From an uncultured bacterium (GTDB taxonomy: Bacteria; Krumholzibacteriota; Krumholzibacteriia; LZORAL124-64-63): a stretch of DNA of 40,349 bases. The stretch's first letter is position 1. Every line of letters starts with the position of its first letter. This document shows positions 34,881 through 40,349 of this stretch, piece after piece. The notes under the pieces are model-generated. The model ran no database searches, was not told the DNA's origin, and saw only the letters and a program-made list of their open reading frames with translations. A program made the translations under genes and the position numbers. The stretch covers positions 1 through 40,349 of the forward strand of contig CALEMW010000170.1 in assembly GCA_937910695.1 (NCBI GenBank), written 5' to 3'.

Positions 34881-36322
34881 CAGACGATCCTGAAGTGGTC
34901 CACCATCACGCAACGGCGCTGACGGCTGAAGCTGAGGGGACCGGTCAAGCCTTCCCCGGTGGGACTGGCGATGGTGAAGCTCGTGTGGCCTTCGCCGCCT
35001 TCGCCCAACCCGCTGTAGATGGGGCCGTTCTTGACGAAGATGCTGGTGTTCATGACCCGGGCCATGCGGCTCAGGGCGACGATGTCGCGGGAATGCATGG
35101 CCGCCGAATGGCCGAAGCCGTGTTCCGCTTCGCGGGCCAGGTCGATGGCGCGGTTCACGTCGGGCACTCGCACGACGGGCAGCACGGGCATCATCTGTTC
35201 GGTCCAGACCAAGGGGTGGTCCTCCGGCACGTCGCAGACGACCAGGCGCGGGTCGCCGTCCACCGGGATACCGGCGAGCCGCATGATTTCGGCGGCGTTC
35301 TTGCCGATGCATTCCTTGGCCATGTGGCCGGGTTTGCGGGGCCCATGCGTCTCGTCGAAAACGGTCGACTCGAGCTTTCGCACGTCGGTGCCCGAGGCGA
35401 GGTACGCTCCGGCGGAACGCATGGCCCTCAGCAGTTCGTCGGCTACGGACTCGACGACGAACACTTCCTTCTCGTCCACGCAGATGATGTTGTTGTCGAA
35501 CGAGGCGCCGTCGACGATGGCTCGGCCGGCCGCGGCGATGTCGGCGGTAGCGTCGACCACCACCGGCGGGTTGCCTGGCCCGGCACAGATGGCGCGCTTG
35601 CCGCTGGTCATGGCGGCCTTGACCACGCCGGCGCCGCCGGTCACCACCAGCAGACGCACGCCTTTGTGCACCATAAGCGCTTGGGCGCTCTGGACAGTGG
35701 GGGCGCCGACGGCCGTCACTACATCGACGGGTCCTCCGGCCGCAACGATGGCCCGGTTGATCAGTCGCACCGTTTCCATGGAGCACCGCACCGCGCTCGG
35801 ATGCACGTTGAAGACCACGGCATTGCCCGCGGCCACCATGCCGATGGTGTTGCAGATGATCGTCGAGGTGGGATTGGTCGTCGGGGTGATGGCGCCGATC
35901 ACGCCGTAGGGCGCCCACTCCATCAGTGTCAGACCTCGGTCGCCCGTCGCGGTGAGCGGGCGGAGATCTTCGGTTCCCGGCGTTTTCTCGGTGACCAGGC
36001 GGTTCTTGATCACCTTGTCGGCGTAGCGCCCGAGTCCGGTCTCGTCGTGGGCGAGGCGGGCGAGACGGTCGCCCTCGGTGCGCATGATGGCGCGGATGGC
36101 GGCGATCATGGCGTTGCGGGTTGCGAGGCTGCATTCGCCCAGGTTGCGGAAGGCTCGCGTCGCAGCGGCGACGCAGGTGTCGACGTCGGGGTGGATGCCA
36201 TCGCCTACGGCCGGGGCGACGGTTGCCGGAGACGGCGCCGAAGCCGACACCGGCGGGCCTCCCATGCGGGCGGCCAGACGATGGGCGATGGCGTCGACCT
36301 GCTGTTCCGTCAACGGACTCAC
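34880..36322 (-). CDS. Microcompartment CoA-acylating-type aldehyde dehydrogenase (PduP/EutE-like)
   Basis: The protein has 480 residues. Residues 4-20 (LTEQQVDAIAHRLAARM) form an amphipathic helix followed by a Pro/Ala linker (21-40), the standard encapsulation peptide layout. The catalytic domain has APYGVIGAITPTTNPT, GAPTVQSAQALM, TGGAGVVKAAMTSGKRAICAGP-type segments and the nucleophile C281 in SFDNNIICVDEKE, as in PduP/EutE enzymes that convert an aldehyde, NAD and CoA to acyl-CoA. With the aldolase upstream, the likely substrate is acetaldehyde. The start is GTG with AGGGGG upstream. It lies between shell genes in a strictly co-directional operon. Confidence 0.94.
   Translation of the reverse strand: MSPLTEQQVDAIAHRLAARMGGPPVSASAPSPATVAPAVGDGIHPDVDTCVAAATRAFRNLGECSLATRNAMIAAIRAIMRTEGDRLARLAHDETGLGRYADKVIKNRLVTEKTPGTEDLRPLTATGDRGLTLMEWAPYGVIGAITPTTNPTSTIICNTIGMVAAGNAVVFNVHPSAVRCSMETVRLINRAIVAAGGPVDVVTAVGAPTVQSAQALMVHKGVRLLVVTGGAGVVKAAMTSGKRAICAGPGNPPVVVDATADIAAAGRAIVDGASFDNNIICVDEKEVFVVESVADELLRAMRSAGAYLASGTDVRKLESTVFDETHGPRKPGHMAKECIGKNAAEIMRLAGIPVDGDPRLVVCDVPEDHPLVWTEQMMPVLPVVRVPDVNRAIDLAREAEHGFGHSAAMHSRDIVALSRMARVMNTSIFVKNGPIYSGLGEGGEGHTSFTIASPTGEGLTGPLSFSRQRRCVMVDHFRIV
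36263..36313 (-). other. Encapsulation peptide of the aldehyde dehydrogenase
   Basis: Residues 4-20, LTEQQVDAIAHRLAARM, form a short amphipathic helix ahead of a disordered linker. In known metabolosomes such helices bind the inner face of shell proteins and drive cargo loading. It closely matches the internal helix of the RpiB-DERA fusion. Confidence 0.8.
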
Positions 36323-36353
36323 GGTTCACCCCCTGCGGCGTTGCGGGTCGGGA

Positions 36354-36653
36354 CTAGCCGTCCCGCCCCTTGTGGTAGCGTTCCTCGCCCTCGATGTCCC
36401 AGCAGTCCACGATGGCCATGACCACCGCGTCGACGGGTTTGCCGTCAGTCGCGACGGTCTGGCGCGCCGATGAGCCCGAGGCGTACAGGACGAATTCGCC
36501 CACGCCCGCACCTACGGCGTCGGCCGCTACCACCGAACCGCCCGTCGGCTTGCCGTCCGGGCCGCATTGGCCCAGTACGAGAAGCGTCAGGCCGTCGAGA
36601 CGAGGCTCCTTGCGCGTCGACACGAGGGTGCCGAGCACTTTGGCCAGAATCAT
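36354..36653 (-). CDS. BMC-P pentameric vertex protein (EutN/CcmL family), first copy
   Basis: The protein has 99 residues. [55 protein letters not shown] and [13 protein letters not shown] match the family closely, including the SSARQT loop. GGGAGG precedes the ATG. It lies between the BMC-H gene and the dehydrogenase gene. A C-terminal charged tail ([12 protein letters not shown]) extends beyond the pentamer core. Confidence 0.95.
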   Translation of the reverse strand: MILAKVLGTLVSTRKEPRLDGLTLLVLGQCGPDGKPTGGSVVAADAVGAGVGEFVLYASGSSARQTVATDGKPVDAVVMAIVDCWDIEGEERYHKGRDG

Positions 36654-36674
36654 GGCCGCCTCCCGGGTCGGATG

Positions 36675-36968
36675 TTACTTGCCGCTGTCGTCCTTGCGGC
36701 CCAAGGGGACCACCAGATCGACGTTGGCGTGCGGACGGGCGATCACATGGACCGAGACGACCTCGCCCACCCGCGCCGCGGCGGTCTGGCCGGCGTCGGT
36801 CGCGGCCTTCACGGCCGCCACGTCACCGCGGATCACGGCGGTGCAGTAGCCGCCGCCCGTCTTCTCATAGTTCACCAGCTCCACGCGGGCCGCCTTGACC
36901 ATCGCGTCGGCCGCCTCGACCATCGCGGCGAAGCTGCGGCACTCGATCATTCCCAGAGCGTCTGACAT
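36675..36968 (-). CDS. BMC-H hexameric shell protein
   Basis: The protein has 97 residues and is a single BMC domain: [56 protein letters not shown] and [19 protein letters not shown]. The pore loop is KTGGGY, giving a small, uncharged hexamer pore. This is the only hexamer gene in the operon, so it should be the main facet protein. AGGAGG lies directly upstream of the ATG. Confidence 0.97.
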   Translation of the reverse strand: MSDALGMIECRSFAAMVEAADAMVKAARVELVNYEKTGGGYCTAVIRGDVAAVKAATDAGQTAAARVGEVVSVHVIARPHANVDLVVPLGRKDDSGK

Positions 36969-36999
36969 TGCGATCCTCCTCGACGGTTATCGAACGGGT

Positions 37000-37623
37000 C
37001 TACGACCCTGCCTTGCGACCCTTCAGGGCTTCGAGCGCCTTGACGGCGGCCGGCCGGGCCACGTTCACGTCCTTTTCTTCTCCACCGATGTACACGCGCC
37101 CGAAGCTGCCGTACGCGCGGACCTCGAGGATGTTGATGTCGGCCGCCTTCTCCGCTTCGTTGGCCGCCAGCGCCGCGTAGGCGGCGGGCTCGCACTCGAG
37201 CACGAAGAGGGTCTGGCCCGACAGGATCAGATTGCCGTGGCGCATGCGGTTGATCAGCATGCACTGGTGATCGTCCAGATGGCGGACGATCTGGTCGCTG
37301 ATGATGCGCGGCTTCAGGCGCTGCTCTTCCTTCAGCCCGAGGGCTTCGAGGATCGCGGTGCCGGCCTGGCGCACGTCGGCCTGGCTGTCCGAGTGCACCT
37401 CGAGCATGCCGAAGTTCCGTTCGACGATCTGCATGCCCGGCGTCACGTTGGTGGACTTCAGGGCGATGTCGGTCACGCGGTTGATCTCGATGCCCGGCGC
37501 GATCTCCACGAACAGGCTGGCCTGACCCACCCGGGGCAGGAAGCCCTGGGCCACCGTCGCCTGGAACGAGGCGAACTGGGGCTGCAGGCTGTCGATCACG
37601 CAGAAGGCTCTCAGGTCGACCAT
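37000..37623 (-). CDS. BMC-T tandem-domain shell protein of the stacking type
   Basis: The protein has 207 residues. MVDLRAFCVIDSLQPQFASF, FLPRVGQASLFVEIAPGIEI, RVTDIALKSTNV, PGMQIVERNFGMLEVHSDSQ and AAYAALAANEAEKAADINIL are characteristic of permuted trimeric shell proteins. I recall the closest type as the Haliangium ochraceum BMC-T proteins that stack as two trimers with a gated central chamber. Such proteins are thought to pass large cofactors or metabolites. AAGGAG precedes the ATG, and the preceding fusion-gene stop is 9 bases away. Confidence 0.92.
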   Translation of the reverse strand: MVDLRAFCVIDSLQPQFASFQATVAQGFLPRVGQASLFVEIAPGIEINRVTDIALKSTNVTPGMQIVERNFGMLEVHSDSQADVRQAGTAILEALGLKEEQRLKPRIISDQIVRHLDDHQCMLINRMRHGNLILSGQTLFVLECEPAAYAALAANEAEKAADINILEVRAYGSFGRVYIGGEEKDVNVARPAAVKALEALKGRKAGS

Positions 37624-37632
37624 AATGACTCC

Positions 37633-38925
37633 TTAGGCCGTTTCCAGCGCGCCGCGCGTGATGGCCACGCTTGCGCTCGCGCCGACCCGGGTCGCGCCCG
37701 CGCGGATCATGCGCAGGGCGTCGTCGTAGGTGCGGATGCCGCCGGAGGCCTTGACCTCCAGCCCGTGCCGACGGACGGCCGACGCCATGAGCGTCACATC
37801 CTCGGCCGTGGCCCCGCCCTTGGCGAAGCCGGTGGACGTTTTCACGAAGTTGGCCCGGGCCTGCACCGAAAGTTCACAGGCGCGGCGTTTCTCGTCGTCA
37901 GTCAGCAGGGCGGTTTCGATGATCACCTTGCAGATGGCGCTGCCGTCACGACAGGCCTCGACCACGGCTCTGATATCGGAAAGCACAAGTTCGTCTTCGC
38001 CGGCCTTCAAGGCGCCCACGTTGATGACCATGTCGATCTCAGCAGCCCCATCGCGGATGGCCTGCCGGGTTTCGGCAGCTTTCACCGCCGCGGCCGCGGC
38101 TCCGAGGGGAAAGCCCACCACCGTGCAGGTCAGCACATCGCTGCCGCGCAGGCGATCGTGGACGAAGCGGGTCCAGGCCGGATTCACACACACCGACTTG
38201 AAGCTGAATTCCCTGGCTTCGTCACAGATCTTCGCCACCTCGGCGCGCATGGCGTCGGGCTTGAGGATGGTGTGGTCGATGTAGCGGGCGATGGCGGCGG
38301 GCAATGGGCCGGGGGAGTCCGGCGCCACGTCGCCGGGAACCACGTCTGTACGGGTTCGTGGAGCGGCGGCCTGGGCCCGTTCGGTACCGACCAGGGTGGC
38401 GAGTCGGTTCACGATACGGTCGAGGTCCTTTTCCGATAGGCCGGTAAGTTCGCCGGCAACGGCAGGAGGGCTCAGGGTCGGGGTGGAAGCGGCCGCTCCG
38501 CCTTCGATCATGGCCACGCGGCGCTTGTGACGGTCCTCAGTGCAGTCGGTGGTCAGAAATGTTCGTACGATCTGCCGGGCCAAATTCGCCCCGATCAGAC
38601 CGGCACCGAGGGTCAATACGTTGGCATCGTTGTGTTCGCGGCCGTTGCTGGCGCTGGAGAGGTCGTAGGCCATGGCGGCGCGGATGCCGGGCACCTTGTT
38701 GGCCGTCATGCAGGAGCCGATGCCGGCCCCGTCGATCATGATCCCGCGCTGGGCACCCCCCGAAGCCACTGTTTCGGCCACCTTGCGGGCATAGACTGGG
38801 TAATCAACAGCTTCATTAGATGAAGTACCGACATCGTAGATCTCGTGCCCTTGCTCCCGGAGCCAGGCGGAGAGGTCGGTTTTGAGTTCGAAGCCGCCGT
38901 GGTCGGCGCCAATGGCAACTTTCAT
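37633..38925 (-). CDS. RpiB-like isomerase / deoxyribose-phosphate aldolase fusion
   Basis: The protein has 430 residues in three parts. Residues 1-142 are an RpiB/LacAB sugar-phosphate isomerase ([35 protein letters not shown]). Residues 143-210 are a linker with an amphipathic helix at 163-179 ([17 protein letters not shown]). Residues 211-430 are class I DERA with D298 in EIDMVINVG, Schiff-base K362 in VKTSTGF and K392 in [12 protein letters not shown] cleaves deoxyribose 5-phosphate to glyceraldehyde 3-phosphate and acetaldehyde. The RpiB part has D65 where canonical RpiB has its catalytic Cys, so its reaction may differ. GGGAGG precedes the ATG; the regulator stop is 12 bases upstream. 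Both enzymes are typical of SPU microcompartments, but I know them mainly as separate genes. Confidence 0.94.
   Translation of the reverse strand: MKVAIGADHGGFELKTDLSAWLREQGHEIYDVGTSSNEAVDYPVYARKVAETVASGGAQRGIMIDGAGIGSCMTANKVPGIRAAMAYDLSSASNGREHNDANVLTLGAGLIGANLARQIVRTFLTTDCTEDRHKRRVAMIEGGAAASTPTLSPPAVAGELTGLSEKDLDRIVNRLATLVGTERAQAAAPRTRTDVVPGDVAPDSPGPLPAAIARYIDHTILKPDAMRAEVAKICDEAREFSFKSVCVNPAWTRFVHDRLRGSDVLTCTVVGFPLGAAAAAVKAAETRQAIRDGAAEIDMVINVGALKAGEDELVLSDIRAVVEACRDGSAICKVIIETALLTDDEKRRACELSVQARANFVKTSTGFAKGGATAEDVTLMASAVRRHGLEVKASGGIRTYDDALRMIRAGATRVGASASVAITRGALETA
38386..38439 (-). other. Internal encapsulation-peptide-like helix between the RpiB and DERA domains
   Basis: Residues 163-180 of the fusion ([18 protein letters not shown]) sit between Pro/Ala-rich linkers (143-160 and 185-210). 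Seven of 17 positions are identical to the dehydrogenase N-terminal peptide, with matching hydrophobic spacing. I infer that this is the DERA N-terminal targeting helix, trapped in the middle by fusion. Confidence 0.65.
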
Positions 38926-38937
38926 GATCCTGCCTCC

Positions 38938-39285
38938 CTACCAGACCCTGGCGTCGTCTTGGCGGCCGCTGGCCAGATTTGGCCGAATCGTTCCTTCTCC
39001 ATCCTGCAACACTCCCTGCAAGAGCTGCACATGCAGTCTGAGGTGCAGGGTTCCCAGTTCGCTGACCCGGAAGGCGGTCCGGGTGCGCTGCCCGTGGGGG
39101 AGCTTCCGCTGTTCGATGTAGCCGGCTTCGACGAGTCGGGACGTTTGGACATGGAGGTTGCCGTCGGCCAGCCCGGTTTCCAGCTTCAGTTCCATGAAGG
39201 TGCGCCAGCGACCGTCCGCCAGGCTGGCCATCAAGGCCAGCCGGGGCGGCGAAGCCAGGATCTCGTCGATCTGGGTCGCGCGCAT
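38938..39285 (-). CDS. Winged-helix transcriptional regulator of the BMC operon
   Basis: The protein has 115 residues. IDEILASPPRLALMASLAD, TFMELKLETGLADGNLHVQT, SRLVEAGYIEQRKL and RTRTAFRVSELG form a winged helix-turn-helix of the HTH_34/ArsR-MarR-like type. No Cys or ligand pocket is evident, so the effector cannot be guessed. It is the first gene of the BMC operon and lies directly downstream of a strong promoter with two related operator-like sites. I infer autoregulation and control of the shell operon. GGAG lies five bases upstream of the ATG. Confidence 0.87.
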   Translation of the reverse strand: MRATQIDEILASPPRLALMASLADGRWRTFMELKLETGLADGNLHVQTSRLVEAGYIEQRKLPHGQRTRTAFRVSELGTLHLRLHVQLLQGVLQDGEGTIRPNLASGRQDDARVW

Positions 39286-39306
39286 GCCGTCTCCGGTCGT
39301 CAGGTA

Positions 39307-39324
39307 CTTTGTATGGTGAAGTTA
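39307..39324 (-). promoter_or_regulatory. Proximal operator-like site
   Basis: Read on the minus strand this is TAACTTCACCATACAAAG. It matches the distal site at 14 of 18 positions. It overlaps the last four bases of the -10 element and the expected transcription start, so a bound repressor would block RNA polymerase. Confidence 0.6.
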
Positions 39325-39349
39325 TCAGGATGAATAAGGGGGGAGTCAA
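39321..39349 (-). promoter_or_regulatory. Sigma70-type promoter of the BMC operon
   Basis: On the minus strand the -35 TTGACT (39349-39344) and -10 GATAAC (39326-39321) are separated by exactly 17 bases. The predicted start near 39314 leaves a leader of about 30 bases before the regulator ATG at 39285. The spacer is C-rich. Confidence 0.7.
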
Positions 39350-39377
39350 GCAAAAAATCACTCGGTGGCTATTTGTG

Positions 39378-39395
39378 CTTCATATTATGAAGTTA
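39378..39395 (-). promoter_or_regulatory. Distal operator-like palindrome
   Basis: On the minus strand this is TAACTTCATAATATGAAG. It contains a perfect inverted repeat, CTTCATA-A-TATGAAG. It overlaps the stop codon of the upstream ABC-F gene and lies 71 bases from the proximal site, about 72 bases upstream of the predicted transcription start. Confidence 0.62.
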
Positions 39396-40349
39396 CAATG
39401 ATTCTTCTCTGATCTTTTCGAGTTCTTCCCAGCGCTCGTAAAGAGCCGCCAGATCGGTTTCGCGGACTTCGAGCTCATCGGTCAATTCAGCTACGATGGC
39501 GCCGGCCTCTTTGTAGAGATTCGGATTCGCCAGCCGCTCGTGCAGGGCGTTCCGCTCGGCTTCCGATTTTTCGAGCCGAGCCGGCAGTTCTTCGAGCTCG
39601 CGGGCTTCTTTCCAAGTCAGTTTGCGGGACTTCGTCTGGGCTTCGCGCTGAGGCTTGGGGGATTTGGCCGCTTTCTGCTTAGTCGTGGTGGCCGAACCGC
39701 CGGCCTTGACCCAATCGCTCCAGCCGCCCACCGATTCGACGACCTGGCCCGATCCGGTGAACACAAGGGTGCCGGTGGCCACGCGGTCCAGGAATTCGCG
39801 ATCGTGGCTGACCAGCAGCACGGTGCCCTCGAAATCCAGCAGCAGCTCTTCGAGAAGCTCCAGGGTCTCGAGGTCGAGGTCGTTGGTGGGTTCGTCGAGG
39901 ACGAGCAGGTTGGCGGGCTGGGTGAACAGCTTGGCCAGCAGCAGACGGTTGCGCTCGCCACCCGAGAGGCGGGTGATGGGGGTGCGGGCCCGGTCCGGCG
40001 TGAAGAGGAACTGCTTGAGGTAGGTCATGGCGTGCACGGCGCGGCCGCCGATGATCAGCGTCTCGTTGCCGCCGGTCACGTTCTCCAGGACGGTCTTGTC
40101 CTCGTCGAGCTGGGCGCGCCGCTGGTCGAAGTAGGCGATCTCGATGTTGGTGCCGATGCGCACGGTGCCGGCGTCGGGGGTGAGCTGACCGAGCAGGAGC
40201 TTCAGCAGCGTGGTCTTGCCGCAGCCGTTGCGGCCCACGATGCCCACGCGGTCGCCGCGCATCAAGGTGGTCGCGACGTTGTTCACGATGGGCGTGTCGC
40301 CGTAGCCGAAGGTCAGGCCTTCGGCGCGCAGCACGAGCCGGCCGCTGCG
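39393..40349 (-). CDS. ABC-F family ATPase (Uup-like), 5' part outside the window
   Basis: The visible 318 residues are the second half of an ABC-F protein: GRNGCGKTTLLKLLLG (Walker A), LSGGERNRLLLAKL (signature), LLVLDEPTNDLDLETLELLE (Walker B) and LVSHDREFLDRVATG (H-loop). A basic linker and a C-terminal coiled coil (KEARELEELPARLEKSEAER, LTDELEVRETDLAALYERW) follow, as in Uup. Such soluble proteins act on the ribosome or branched DNA and carry no membrane domain. The frame is open through the last base of the window. It is co-directional with the BMC operon, but the operon has its own promoter between them. Confidence 0.95.
   Translation of the reverse strand, partial: RSGRLVLRAEGLTFGYGDTPIVNNVATTLMRGDRVGIVGRNGCGKTTLLKLLLGQLTPDAGTVRIGTNIEIAYFDQRRAQLDEDKTVLENVTGGNETLIIGGRAVHAMTYLKQFLFTPDRARTPITRLSGGERNRLLLAKLFTQPANLLVLDEPTNDLDLETLELLEELLLDFEGTVLLVSHDREFLDRVATGTLVFTGSGQVVESVGGWSDWVKAGGSATTTKQKAAKSPKPQREAQTKSRKLTWKEARELEELPARLEKSEAERNALHERLANPNLYKEAGAIVAELTDELEVRETDLAALYERWEELEKIREESL

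Noticed and set aside
34881-36329. In-frame upstream extension of the second BMC-T gene to 686 codons
   Set aside because: The extra part is an Arg/Pro-rich reading of the dehydrogenase gene in another frame. The BMC domain begins at once after the ATG at 34880.
34895-36421. Open frame of 508 codons on the plus strand opposite the aldehyde dehydrogenase gene
   Set aside because: The translation is rich in Gly, Asp, His and Val, with no known domain, and lies entirely opposite a well-supported enzyme gene. This is a typical antisense shadow in high-GC DNA.
36895-38439. Open frame of 514 codons on the plus strand opposite the BMC-T and RpiB-DERA genes
   Set aside because: The same compositional shadow. 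It crosses three confirmed genes and shows no motif.
1-40349. CRISPR arrays, tRNA or rRNA genes, insertion sequences and phage genes
   Set aside because: None seen on either strand. No direct-repeat/spacer pattern, no transposase or integrase motifs and no tRNA-like TTCGANNC arm in a plausible cloverleaf were noticed. A covariance-model scan was not possible here.

Overview
The window is about 40 kb of high-GC bacterial chromosome. It has lipoprotein signal peptides, an OmpA-type porin with TSP3 repeats, and secreted proteins ending in FlgD-like sorting domains (one carries the NPFNPST-type junction). It also has two ECF sigma systems, an AddAB recombination nuclease and large multi-PAS kinases. 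Together these suggest a Gram-negative of the FCB-like or candidate-phylum sphere (Eisenbacteria, Krumholzibacteriota, Latescibacteria) or a myxobacterium-like lineage. That placement is inference, because no rRNA or marker gene is present.

Layout. 1-3.9 kb: 3' end of an acyl-CoA synthetase, a 5'-truncated FG-GAP/ASPIC remnant, a secreted protein with a C-terminal sorting domain and a secreted beta-helix protein. 4-8.3 kb: a PilZ protein, two terminator-like hairpins, then a tight set of lipoprotein EEP-fold hydrolase, beta-hydroxyacid dehydrogenase-like oxidoreductase and lipoprotein sulfatase-fold enzyme. 8.3-17.7 kb (minus): yitT-addB-addA and a secreted HExxH protease-like protein. 18-19.3 kb: OmpA/TSP3 protein. 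19.5-21.1 kb: ECF sigma factor, an 80-residue protein and an MscS-like channel. 21.2-26.2 kb: a 1121-residue hybrid-input kinase translationally coupled to a REC-DUF3369-HD-GYP regulator. 26.2-28.5 kb: a propeller lipoprotein, a universal stress protein and a DUF309 protein. 28.6-30.7 kb: ECF sigma factor, a tandem zinc-finger anti-sigma factor and a small membrane protein. 30.9-33.7 kb: an orphan membrane histidine kinase whose transmitter closely resembles that of the first.

The most notable part is 33.7-39.4 kb (minus): a compact nine-gene bacterial microcompartment (BMC) operon. It encodes a winged-helix regulator, an RpiB-like/deoxyribose-phosphate aldolase fusion, a BMC-T, a BMC-H, a BMC-P, a CoA-acylating-type aldehyde dehydrogenase, a second BMC-T and two more BMC-P. 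The content matches the sugar-phosphate-utilising (SPU) class. DERA would split deoxyribose 5-phosphate into glyceraldehyde 3-phosphate and acetaldehyde, and the aldehyde dehydrogenase would convert acetaldehyde to acetyl-CoA inside the shell.

Three features of this operon stand out. The RpiB and DERA domains are fused in one chain. The linker between them carries an amphipathic helix closely resembling the aldehyde dehydrogenase N-terminal encapsulation peptide. Upstream lies a sigma70-type promoter (TTGACT-17-GATAAC) with two 18-bp related operator-like sites 71 bp apart, one covering the -10/start region. The RpiB domain has Asp where the canonical catalytic Cys should be. The window closes with the 3' part of an ABC-F (Uup-like) ATPase gene.
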